Source: Collinsella sp. (GTDB lineage: Bacteria; Actinomycetota; Coriobacteriia; Coriobacteriales; Coriobacteriaceae). From it: a DNA stretch of 60,057 nt. The stretch lies in the NCBI GenBank assembly GCA_014871665.1, contig WGSL01000004.1, positions 1 through 60,057 on the forward strand, read 5' to 3'. Positions 1 to 6,932 of this stretch are shown piece by piece. Both the position numbers and the translations under genes were made by a program. How positions within the stretch are numbered: position 1 is the stretch's first letter; each line of letters begins with the position of its first letter. The notes beneath the pieces were generated by a model. That model was not told the origin of the DNA. It was given only the letters and a program-made list of their open reading frames with translations, and did no database searches.

Positions 1-276
1 CATCGACCTGCGCCGATGCCCCCAACGTGGACACACATTTTGTCCTATAAGCCCCTTTTTGCGTCCTGCGGAGTGCGCTGGGAAGTTACCCCATGCGGAC
101 GGCTGCGGGGTCTTTGTTGCGTTCGCACAAGCAACCCAATATATATCTGAATTTGGATGGGAGGGGCTTGTTGCTGGTAGGGGCGTTGGGCTTCTGTCGA
201 CACTTTGGGATGGATTGTGCTTTGGGTTGGGGCGGCGCTTTGAGATGAGGTCGGAACTTTGGGATGAGGGGTTTAC
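1..276. other. intergenic DNA before the TetR gene stop
   Basis: No convincing gene is seen here. One plus-strand frame stays open from the window edge to 310, but its translation has no recognisable domain and no good ribosome site, and it runs into the TetR gene on the other strand. A weak GC hairpin (ACCCC...GGGGT near 90-114) and the degenerate repeats at 203-271 are the only structure. Confidence 0.5.
203..271. repeat. four imperfect tandem repeats, CTTTGGGATGaGG core
   Basis: Copies of a CTTTGgGATGgG-like core begin at 203, 220, 238 and 257, giving steps of 17, 18 and 19 bases. They lie just downstream of the TetR gene stop. Function unknown; the G/T-rich composition makes a chance origin possible. 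Confidence 0.35.
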
Positions 277-816
277 TCAGTTGAAGAGAGGCTTAATGGC
301 TGATAGGTAGTCTTTGGCTACTTCGGCCTTATCTGCTTGGAAGTTGTGCCAGGCCCACCATTGGACCATTCCTACGAAGCTTGAGGCTATGTGGTGTAGT
401 AGGAAGCTTCGGTCCATGGTTCCGGCGGGGCCTGTGGGGTCGGCGGGCACGGTTTCGGCTGCTCGTGACATGATGGTCTTGCGGAGACAGTCGGCGAAGA
501 CGCGGGAGCCGGCGCCGGCTACGATGGCTCGAACGCCTTGGCGGCGCTCCCAGAGGTTGTTGAGGATATGCTCGACTTGCACGAGTGGGTCGTCGAGCGG
601 CGTACCATCGTCGTCGAGGGCGTGGGTGCAGATGTCGCTCACGAGCTCGGACAGTAGGTCGTCTTTGCTCTTAAAGAGGCCGTAGAATGTCGCGCGGCCT
701 ACGTGGGCGCGAGCGATGATGTCGCCGACAGTGATCTTGCCGTAGTCCTCCTCGCGAAGGAGCTCGGAAAACGCCGTGACAATAGCGGCGCGGCTTTTTT
801 CTTTGCGGGCATCCAT
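277..816 (-). CDS. TetR/AcrR family transcriptional regulator
   Basis: A 179-residue DNA-binding regulator. Residues 1-50 form a typical TetR helix-turn-helix: a starting helix with KEKSRAAIVTAF, then the recognition helix around VGRATFYGLFKSKDDLL. The rest is a helical ligand-binding domain with a Trp-rich stretch (MVQWWAWHNF) of the kind seen in the TetR_C_33 group. The ATG at 816 is chosen because the HTH follows at once; upstream codons in this frame only read through larC. The gene starts 2 bases after the larC stop on the same strand, so it is probably the last gene of a larB-larC-tetR operon. Its ligand and targets cannot be read from sequence. Control of the lar genes is a natural guess from position. 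Confidence 0.85.
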   Translation of the reverse strand: MDARKEKSRAAIVTAFSELLREEDYGKITVGDIIARAHVGRATFYGLFKSKDDLLSELVSDICTHALDDDGTPLDDPLVQVEHILNNLWERRQGVRAIVAGAGSRVFADCLRKTIMSRAAETVPADPTGPAGTMDRSFLLHHIASSFVGMVQWWAWHNFQADKAEVAKDYLSAIKPLFN

Positions 817-818
817 GG

Positions 819-1709
819 TTATGCATCCACTTGAACAAGCAGGCAACGGAGCGTGCCGGAGCAACCCTCGTAGGGACGCTTGCCGGCGCCGTAGCCGACG
901 GCTTCGATGCGGTAGCGTGCCGGCAGGTGCTCGGACGTGCGCAGCGCGGCGACGATGGCGGCGCCCGTGGGCGTCACGAGCTCGCCGGCGACCGGTACGG
1001 GCGTGAGGGCGATATTGCCCGCCTGGCATAGGTTGACAACGGCGGGGACGGGAATGGGCATGAGGCCGTGGGCGCAGCGGATGGTGCCGTGGCCCTCGGA
1101 AAGCGACTCGACAACGATGTCCTCAATACCCAGGTCATCGAGGCAGATGGCGACAGAGCAGACGTCGACGATGGAGTCGACGGCGCCCACCTCGTGGAAC
1201 ATGACGGTTTCGGGCGTTTTGCCGTGAGCCTTGGCCTCGGCAGTAGCGAGTACGGAAAAAATGGCAAGGGCGCGACGCTTGGCGCCATCGCTTAGCTGTG
1301 AGCCGTCGATGATGGCGGTGACGTCCGCCAAAGAACGGTGGTGATGGTGATGGGCGTGATGGTGGTCCTCATGGTCATGTTCGTGGCAGTGACTGTGCTC
1401 GTCATGGTCATGATGACGGTGCTCATGCTCGTGCATATGCTCGGCAGCTGCTTCGTTGCCGTAGAGCCAGGCCATATCGTGATCGTGGTTCTCGAGCTCC
1501 TCTGCCAGCTGAACGTCAAAGTCGCAGGCGTCGATGCCGTGCTTGTTTACACGCGTGACAGCGATCGTAAACCTGTCGACCGGCAGTGTGGCGAGCTGTT
1601 CGCGCAGGTGCTCCTCGCTGGCGCCTAGGTCGAGCAGGGCCGCGACGGTCATATCGCCGCTGATGCCCGAGGTGCCGTCGATGATAAGCGTGTGCTGATG
1701 ATTGGACAT
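819..1709 (-). CDS. larC: LarC N-terminal half (LarC1-like), nickel-pincer cofactor protein
   Basis: LarC inserts nickel into the pyridinium-dithiocarboxylate mononucleotide that becomes the nickel-pincer cofactor of lactate racemase-type enzymes. The 296-residue product has the LarC start (DGTSGISGDM, residues 11-20), a strongly His-rich segment at about 91-124 that probably binds metal, and the family motif HEVGAVDSIVDV. It stops shortly after GYGAGKRPYEG. Full-length LarC is usually 400 residues or more, and the CTP-binding LarC2 domain is C-terminal. That domain is absent, because the TetR gene begins 2 bases later. In Lactiplantibacillus, larC1 and larC2 are joined by a programmed frameshift, but no LarC2-like frame follows here. 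SD AGGAG lies before the ATG, 10 bases after larB. It is either a split or a truncated larC. Confidence 0.82.
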   Translation of the reverse strand: MSNHQHTLIIDGTSGISGDMTVAALLDLGASEEHLREQLATLPVDRFTIAVTRVNKHGIDACDFDVQLAEELENHDHDMAWLYGNEAAAEHMHEHEHRHHDHDEHSHCHEHDHEDHHHAHHHHHRSLADVTAIIDGSQLSDGAKRRALAIFSVLATAEAKAHGKTPETVMFHEVGAVDSIVDVCSVAICLDDLGIEDIVVESLSEGHGTIRCAHGLMPIPVPAVVNLCQAGNIALTPVPVAGELVTPTGAAIVAALRTSEHLPARYRIEAVGYGAGKRPYEGCSGTLRCLLVQVDA

Positions 1710-1719
1710 GGAATGCTCC

Positions 1720-2502
1720 TTAGCGGGCGCGGGGTGTGCCGGCGCTCAGATGATTGATAAGACTTGCCTGGTAAGCGGCGCCAAAGCCGTTGTCGATATT
1801 GACGACCGATACGCCGCTGGCACAGGAGTTGAGCATGGCGAGCAGTGCGGCTACGCCACCAAAACTTGCGCCGTAGCCCACGCTGGTGGGAACGGCGATG
1901 ACCGGACAGCTCACCAGACCGCCGATAACGCTCGCCAGCGCGCCCTCCATGCCGGCGATGGCGATGACCACCTGTGCCTGGGCAAGTTCCTCGGCATGCG
2001 CGAGTAGGCGGTGCAGGCCGGCGACGCCTACGTCGTAGAGGCGGTCGACCTCGTTGCCATAGAACTCGGCCGTCAACGCGGCTTCCTCGGCGACGGGCAG
2101 GTCGCTCGTGCCGGCGCAGGCGACGACGATGCGTCCGTTGCCGGTAGGGGAGGGCTTGCCGCCCACGAGGGCGAGCTGCGCGTCCGGGACATATCCCAGG
2201 TCGATGCCGTTGCCGAGGAGCTCCGAGGTGCGGGCTGCCTTTTCGGCATCCAGGCGCGTGACCAGGATGCGCTCCTGGCCGGCATCGCGCAGCGCTTCGA
2301 TAATGGCGGCAATCTGCTCGGCGGTTTTACCGGCACCGTAGACAACCTCGCCGGCTCCCTGGCGCACCCCGCGCGAAAGATCGAGCTGCGCAAAACCCAG
2401 ATCGGCGGTCGGCGCCGTCTGGATGCGCGTGAGGGCGACGGCCGGGGTGACTGCTCCGCCGGCAACATCGCTCAGCAATTGCTCAAGATCTCGCTTATCC
2501 AT
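1720..2502 (-). CDS. larB: LarB, nicotinate mononucleotide adenylate carboxylase/hydrolase
   Basis: LarB carries out the first step of nickel-pincer nucleotide synthesis: it carboxylates the pyridinium ring of nicotinic acid adenine dinucleotide and splits the phosphoanhydride. The 260-residue product shows an N-terminal helical region (MDKRDLEQLLSDVAGG) and a PurE-like C-terminal domain with the conserved core GMEGALASVIGGLV, PVIAVPTSVGYG and VVNIDNGFGA. Its length fits the family. The start at 2502 is preferred over the frame opening at 2535 because an AAGGGA ribosome site sits about 7 bases before it. It is the first gene of the larB-larC-tetR unit. larA and larE, needed for the racemase and for sulfur transfer, are not in the window. 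Confidence 0.88.
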   Translation of the reverse strand: MDKRDLEQLLSDVAGGAVTPAVALTRIQTAPTADLGFAQLDLSRGVRQGAGEVVYGAGKTAEQIAAIIEALRDAGQERILVTRLDAEKAARTSELLGNGIDLGYVPDAQLALVGGKPSPTGNGRIVVACAGTSDLPVAEEAALTAEFYGNEVDRLYDVGVAGLHRLLAHAEELAQAQVVIAIAGMEGALASVIGGLVSCPVIAVPTSVGYGASFGGVAALLAMLNSCASGVSVVNIDNGFGAAYQASLINHLSAGTPRAR

Positions 2503-2616
2503 ATATGTTCCCTTCGACGGCGCAAAGTCTAGCACTCATAGGGTATGTTTCCGAACACTAAGACAAAATTGTTCGGAAACTATAGGACAGACTAATTCAA
2601 TTGTTAGGAGGATCGA

Positions 2617-3252
2617 CTAGTCACGCAGGATGATGTCCATGGCGAGCATCAGGTTGCGCTCGTCGATGGCAAATGGGGCGGCTTCGCGCGTCTTGGGCTT
2701 GGCGCAAAATGCGATGCCCGTGCCCGCGGCCTGAATCATGGGGATGTCGTTGGCGCCGTCGCCGATTGCCACGGTATGGGCCATGTCGACACCGCACTCA
2801 ACTGCCCAGTCCAGCAGCTGGATGAGCTTGGACTCCTTGGTTACAATGTCTGCCGCCAGCTTGCCGGTGAGCTTGCCGTCCACGACCTCCAGGCGGTTAG
2901 CGAGGCAAAAGTCGATGCCCGCGGCGGCCACGATCTTATCGGCGACCTCGTGAAAGCCGCCGCTTACCACGCCGACCTTCCAGCCCTTGCTGTGCGCCGA
3001 GCGCACAAGCTCCAGCGCGCCGGGGGTAAACGTCACGCGCTCAAAGGTGCGCTCGAACACGCTCTCGTCCAAGCCGGCAAGCAGCCCCACGCGTTCCTCG
3101 AGCGCCTGCTTAAAGTCGAGCTCGCCGCGCATGGCGCGCTCGGTGATCTTCGCCACTTGCTCGCCTACGCCGGCCTCCTCGCCCAACAGGTCGATGACCT
3201 CCTGTTTGATGAGCGTGGAGTCGATATCCATAACGATGAGGCGTGCAGTCAT
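2617..3252 (-). CDS. serB: phosphoserine phosphatase
   Basis: A 211-residue HAD-superfamily enzyme that removes phosphate from O-phospho-L-serine in the last step of serine synthesis. Motif I is DIDSTLI (Asp9 nucleophile and Asp11), motif II is VVSGGFHEVAD, motif III is the Lys of TKESK, and motif IV is GDGANDIPMI. The cap-domain stretch KITERAMRGELDFKQALEERV is typical of SerB. The ATG at 3252 is preceded by GGAAAGG and begins right before motif I. It is transcribed away from aspS, so the 256 bases between the two genes must hold both promoters. Confidence 0.92.
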   Translation of the reverse strand: MTARLIVMDIDSTLIKQEVIDLLGEEAGVGEQVAKITERAMRGELDFKQALEERVGLLAGLDESVFERTFERVTFTPGALELVRSAHSKGWKVGVVSGGFHEVADKIVAAAGIDFCLANRLEVVDGKLTGKLAADIVTKESKLIQLLDWAVECGVDMAHTVAIGDGANDIPMIQAAGTGIAFCAKPKTREAAPFAIDERNLMLAMDIILRD

Positions 3253-3508
3253 GGCGGGCCTTTCCGAGTGCAGTTGTATTGGGGCACATTGTCGCACGTG
3301 ACGAGCGCGGGCGGGTGCCGCGGTGCGTCAATTGTTTCGTCTCCGTCAAGTCTTTGGGCAGGAGCTACTTTTCCGCGGCACATCGACACAGGTGCGATAA
3401 GATAGAACGCCATGTCTGGCTGCGCGGTTTACGCAGGCTGGGCAAATCTGTACGACGCCGCCCGGAACGACACGGGGCGGCACAGATCCATAAAGGAGGA
3501 TCACTGGT
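3253..3508. other. intergenic promoter region between serB and aspS
   Basis: The stretch is noncoding and separates divergent serB and aspS. It contains a GATAAGATAG segment at 3396-3405 that could be a -10 for aspS, without a clear -35, and the leader hairpin at 3446-3487. Confidence 0.5.
3446..3487 (+). other. leader hairpin just upstream of the aspS ribosome site
   Basis: ATCTGT (3446-3451) pairs with ACAGAT (3482-3487), and GCCGCCC (3457-3463) with GGGCGGC (3475-3481). The stem ends 4 bases before the AAAGGAGGA ribosome site of aspS, so it could affect translation initiation. No T-run follows, so it is not a terminator, and T-box landmarks were not found. Confidence 0.5.
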
Positions 3509-5296
3509 ATGAGCCAGACCCGTCCCATCGACGAGCATTCCATGCACACCCGTACCTGCGGCGAGCTTCGCCGCGAGAACGTGGGCGAAGAGGTCACCCT
3601 CACCGGTTGGGTGAGCCGTCGCCGCGACCACGGCGGCCTTATCTTCTGCGATCTTCGCGACCGCGAGGGCATCACGCAGCTCACCTTCGACCCCGAGCAC
3701 TCCGACGGCGACGCCTTTAAGATCGCCGAGACCATGCGTCCCGAGTGGCCCATCAAGATCCACGGCGTCGTGCGCTCCCGTGGCGAGGAGACCACCAACA
3801 CCAAGCTCGCGACCGGCGAGATCGAGGTCCTGACCGACCACGCCGAGGTTCTCAACACGTCCGTCACCCCGCCGTTCCAGATCGAGGACGGCATCGAGAC
3901 CAGCGAGGACACCCGCCTGCGCTATCGCTATCTGGACCTCCGCCGTCCCGAGATGATGGCCAACCTCAAGCTGCGCTCCGACTTCACCTTTGCCATTCGC
4001 GAGGCGCTGCACAACCGTGAGTTCATGGAGGTCGAGACGCCCTCCCTGTTTAAGTCCACGCCCGAGGGCGCTCGCGACTTCATCGTTCCCAGCCGTATCC
4101 AGCCGGGTAACTTCTACGCCCTGCCGCAGTCCCCGCAGCTCCTGAAGCAGCTGCTTATGGTCGGTGGCGTCGAGCGCTACTACCAGGTTGCCAAGTGCTT
4201 CCGCGACGAGGACCTGCGTGCCGACCGTCAGCCCGAGTTCACCCAGGTCGATATCGAGATGTCCTTCGTGGACCAGAACGATGTCATGAGCGCGCTCGAA
4301 GAAGTCCTGTCCGATGCCTTCGGCCGCATGGGCGTCGAGATGCCCACGCCGCTGCGTCGCATGAACTACTGGGATGCCATGGACACCTATGGCTCCGACA
4401 AGCCCGATACCCGCTATGGCATGCACCTGGTCGACCTGACCGACATCTTCGCCAACTCCAAGTTCAAGGTCTTTGCGACCGCCGCAAACGAGGAGGGCTC
4501 TGTCGTCAAGGCCATCAACGCCAAGGGCGCCGGTGCCTGGGCACGTGCCAAGATCGATAAGCTCGCCGGCGTGGCTTCCACGTTTGGCGCCAAGGGCCTG
4601 GCATGGATCGCCTTCCGCGAGGACGGCTCCATCAACAGCCCCATCGTCAAGTTCTTCTCGGACGAGGAGATGGCCGCTCTGCGCGAGCGCATGGACGTCG
4701 AGCCCGGCGACCTTGTGATGTTCGCCGCCGGCCCGCGCCTGCTCTCTGATGAGATCCTGGGCGGTATGCGTTCGCACATGGCCAATGCGCTTGAGATCAA
4801 GCGCGAGGGTCACGACTTCCTGTGGGTCGTCAACTTCCCGCTGTTCCATTGGGACGAGGATCGCAAGGCCTATGCTGCCGAGCACCAGCCCTTTACCCTG
4901 CCGACCGAGACCGACATCGCCAAGATCGAGGCCGATCCCCTGGCAGCCGGTTCGTGCACCTACGACTTTGTCATGGACGGCTTTGAGGCCGGCGGTGGCG
5001 GTATGCGTATCCACAACGCCGAGATGCAGATGTCCATGCTCAAGCTCCTGGGCTTTACCGAGGAGCGTGCCGAGTCTCAGTTCGGCTTCCTCATGGAGGC
5101 CCTCAAGTTTGGTGCGCCCCCGATGGGCGGTTTTGCTCTGGGCCTGGACCGCGTGTGCATGCTGCTCACCGGTTCCGACTCCATCCGCGACGTCATGGCG
5201 TTCCCCAAGACGGCCAGCGGCTCCGACCTTATGTCGGGCGCCCCGAGTGCCGTTAGCGGCGCCCAGCTCAAGGACGTCAGCCTGCGCCTGATGTAG
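3509..5296 (+). CDS. aspS: aspartyl-tRNA synthetase
   Basis: A class II synthetase of 595 residues, the usual bacterial length. The N-terminal OB-fold anticodon domain (GEEVTLTGWVSRRRDHGGLIFCDLRDREG) is followed by the catalytic core with class II motif 2 (FRDEDLRADRQPEFTQVDIEMSF, cited here by its ends) and motif 3 (GFALGLDRVCMLL near the C-terminus). The bacterial GAD insertion lies roughly at residues 290-410. SD AAAGGAGGA sits 8 bases before the ATG. Because gatCAB is also in this genome (54136-57637), the enzyme may be non-discriminating and also load Asp on tRNA-Asn. That is inference; the residues that decide this were not tested. Confidence 0.95.
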   Translation: MSQTRPIDEHSMHTRTCGELRRENVGEEVTLTGWVSRRRDHGGLIFCDLRDREGITQLTFDPEHSDGDAFKIAETMRPEWPIKIHGVVRSRGEETTNTKLATGEIEVLTDHAEVLNTSVTPPFQIEDGIETSEDTRLRYRYLDLRRPEMMANLKLRSDFTFAIREALHNREFMEVETPSLFKSTPEGARDFIVPSRIQPGNFYALPQSPQLLKQLLMVGGVERYYQVAKCFRDEDLRADRQPEFTQVDIEMSFVDQNDVMSALEEVLSDAFGRMGVEMPTPLRRMNYWDAMDTYGSDKPDTRYGMHLVDLTDIFANSKFKVFATAANEEGSVVKAINAKGAGAWARAKIDKLAGVASTFGAKGLAWIAFREDGSINSPIVKFFSDEEMAALRERMDVEPGDLVMFAAGPRLLSDEILGGMRSHMANALEIKREGHDFLWVVNFPLFHWDEDRKAYAAEHQPFTLPTETDIAKIEADPLAAGSCTYDFVMDGFEAGGGGMRIHNAEMQMSMLKLLGFTEERAESQFGFLMEALKFGAPPMGGFALGLDRVCMLLTGSDSIRDVMAFPKTASGSDLMSGAPSAVSGAQLKDVSLRLM

Positions 5297-5319
5297 GCGA
5301 GCGGCTACATATTGCTTGC

Positions 5320-5354
5320 AACGAGGGAAGGACGCGTGCCTTCCCTCGTTTTTT
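5320..5354 (+). terminator. rho-independent terminator of aspS
   Basis: AACGAGGGAAGG pairs perfectly with CCTTCCCTCGTT around a 6-base loop and is followed by six Ts. It starts 24 bases after the aspS stop. Confidence 0.92.
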
Positions 5355-5427
5355 ATGCGCCGAGGTTGAGAGGGCTTGGGATGACCGGGCGTCGCGGAAA
5401 GCGCGACCCAGAATTCGGCAAAATAAT

Positions 5428-5471
5428 GGGGCACAGTTTCCGGTTGAGCTGTCTAACGGAAACTGTGCCCC
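5428..5471. repeat. hairpin repeat, GGGGCACAGTTTCCG arms
   Basis: Two perfect 15-base arms (5428-5442 and 5457-5471) enclose a 14-base loop containing CTGTCT. A second hairpin of the same design, with different but similar arms, lies 18 bases further on. Both sit between the converging ends of aspS and the LacI-family gene and may terminate either. Confidence 0.75.
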
Positions 5472-5489
5472 AGAATGAGCACTCAAAAC

Positions 5490-5533
5490 GGGGCAGGCTT
5501 TCCGTAACAACTGTCTGGCGGAAAGCCTGCCCC
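5490..5533. repeat. hairpin repeat, GGGGCAGGCTTTCCG arms
   Basis: Perfect 15-base arms (5490-5504, 5519-5533) with a 14-base loop that again contains CTGTCT. It shares GGGGCA and TTTCCG with the neighbouring hairpin while the middle of the stem differs in both arms in a compensating way. It ends 6 bases from the LacI-family gene stop and can act as that gene's terminator. Confidence 0.75.
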
Positions 5534-5539
5534 AATTTC

Positions 5540-6556
5540 TTATAGCGAGTCTCTCTGGATCAGCTGCATGTGCATCACGGAGGTGGTGGGCTCGGCACCC
5601 TTGATCATGTCGAGCGCAATGTTGGCGGCCATGTGGCCTTCTTCGCGCAGGGGCTGGCGGATAGTCGTGAGCGCGGGGACGCAGCGCGTCGCAATCTCGT
5701 GATCGTCGAAGCCGACGACAGAAACGTCCGCAGGAACGGATAGGCCTGCCTCGTTGAGTGCGGTGATGACGCCAGCCGCGATACGGTCCGATCCGCAGAG
5801 CACGCCATCGAAAGCAATCTCGCGCGCGAGAATCTGGTGCATGGCCTGATAGCCGTCTCCGTTGTTCCAGCCGGTATAGATAACGTTTGCGTCTGGGAGG
5901 TCTTCGCCCAAGACGGCACGGTAGCCGCGCAGGCGGTCGACGACAGCGGGGTTGTCTTGCGGTCCCAACACGGCGACGATATCTTTGCGCCCGCGTTCCT
6001 TCATGGCGAGTGCCGCAAAGTGTCCGCCCTCTTCGTCGTCAGAGTAGACTGTCGAGAACACATCGCGATAGGGGTGGCCCTCGAGCTGGCCGCACAACAC
6101 GGTGGGTACGCCCAGCTCGCGCAGCACCTCGAGCAGCTCGCTGCCCTTGTAGGGGGAGACGTCGATCACGGCGTCGAACGAGCGGCGCTCAAAGTGCTCG
6201 CGTGCGCGGTTGCGCTCATGCGTAGAAGACGCCTGCAAGATAACGGGCAGATAGGACGACTCCGACAGTTCCTCGGTAATGCCGCTCAAAAACTCGCTAT
6301 AGGTGGGGTCGCTGAAGAGTTCACTCAGAGGCTCGGTCACGAGCACGGCGATGATTTCCGTGCGCCCGACAGCGAGCGCTCGGCCACGAGCGTTGGGGAC
6401 AAAATTGACTTCCTTGGCCGCCGCGCGGACGCGCTTTTTGGTTTCCTCGCTAATGCGGGGCGAATCGTTGAGGGCGCGCGATGCCGTGGAGCGCGACACG
6501 CCGGCAGCTGCGGCAACCTCGGCAAGCGTAGGTGCGGTGCGAACTGGTTGTGTCAT
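5540..6556 (-). CDS. LacI family repressor of the beta-galactosidase locus (EbgR-like)
   Basis: A 338-residue LacI/GalR regulator. The N-terminal helix-turn-helix reads TLAEVAAAAGVSRSTASRALND (residues 10-31 region), with the hinge helix NARGRALAVGRT. The periplasmic-binding-protein-like effector domain follows with VTEPLSELFSDP, LCGSDRIAAGVITALNEAG and VGFDDHEIATRCVPALTTIRQP. The start is supported by AGGAG before the ATG at 6556. It is divergent from ebgA, and three CAACCGGTTG operators lie in the shared region, which is the classic layout for a sugar-responsive repressor of the adjacent operon and of itself. The inducer is probably a galactoside or its product (inference). Confidence 0.9.
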   Translation of the reverse strand: MTQPVRTAPTLAEVAAAAGVSRSTASRALNDSPRISEETKKRVRAAAKEVNFVPNARGRALAVGRTEIIAVLVTEPLSELFSDPTYSEFLSGITEELSESSYLPVILQASSTHERNRAREHFERRSFDAVIDVSPYKGSELLEVLRELGVPTVLCGQLEGHPYRDVFSTVYSDDEEGGHFAALAMKERGRKDIVAVLGPQDNPAVVDRLRGYRAVLGEDLPDANVIYTGWNNGDGYQAMHQILAREIAFDGVLCGSDRIAAGVITALNEAGLSVPADVSVVGFDDHEIATRCVPALTTIRQPLREEGHMAANIALDMIKGAEPTTSVMHMQLIQRDSL

Positions 6557-6800
6557 GGCGTCTCCTGGAAAATGCGGTCGATGTTGTCACTGATACGGGC
6601 TAGTGCGGATACAGCTTACTATAGTGCGCCTGAACAGCGTTCATGATATCCGGTGACCGGTGTCGTTTTGCAACCAAGCCGAAATCGAATACGTCTCGTG
6701 TGGGTGAGATATCAGCGGGCGTGGAGGTTGCCTACGAGCTTAAGAACGATGTCTTGTGCTGAGTTTCGATATTCAGGGTGACATAAGTGTTGCGATTGTA

Positions 6801-6810
6801 CAACCGGTTG
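6801..6810. promoter_or_regulatory. LacI-type operator O1
   Basis: Perfect 10-base palindrome CAACCGGTTG, a typical LacI/GalR-family core with a central CG. It is the most upstream of three identical cores; centres are 45 and 42 bases apart. Confidence 0.85.
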
Positions 6811-6845
6811 CACCGTTAACCCTGCCAAATCGACCGTTCAGCGGA

Positions 6846-6855
6846 CAACCGGTTG
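6846..6855. promoter_or_regulatory. LacI-type operator O2, overlapping the -35 box
   Basis: CAACCGGTTG again, with its last three bases forming the start of the TTGCAC -35 element at 6853-6858, so a bound repressor would block polymerase. Confidence 0.85.
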
Positions 6856-6882
6856 CACAGTTTTTTACATCGCCCGTAAGAT
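6853..6882 (+). promoter_or_regulatory. sigma70-like promoter of ebgA
   Basis: TTGCAC (6853-6858) and TAAGAT (6877-6882) are separated by 18 bases. Transcription would start near 6889, inside operator O3. The ebgA start codon is at 6933 with GAAGGAG before it. Confidence 0.7.
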
Positions 6883-6887
6883 AAGGA

Positions 6888-6897
6888 CAACCGGTTG
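6888..6897. promoter_or_regulatory. LacI-type operator O3, over the transcription start
   Basis: Third CAACCGGTTG core, placed at the expected +1 of the ebgA promoter. Spacing of about four helical turns to O2 would let bound dimers lie on the same face or loop. Confidence 0.85.
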
Positions 6898-6932
6898 CAC
6901 AAGAATCACTACGATGATGAAGGAGCATCACC

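Noticed and set aside
59..310. Plus-strand open frame of 83 codons at the window start
   Set aside because: No ribosome site, no recognisable domain, Trp/Gly-rich translation produced by the degenerate DNA repeats, and overlap with the end of the TetR gene on the other strand.
819..1029. LarC2 fragment in the frame extending upstream of the TetR start
   Set aside because: The 71 codons upstream of the TetR ATG are Arg/His-rich readings of larC itself in another frame and do not resemble LarC2.
3365..5434. Minus-strand open frame of 689 codons opposite aspS
   Set aside because: It is a shadow of the high-GC third positions of aspS; the translation is rich in His, Gly, Val and Leu without any domain. 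The same holds for long antisense frames opposite ebgA, feoB, the ABC genes and gatA/gatB.
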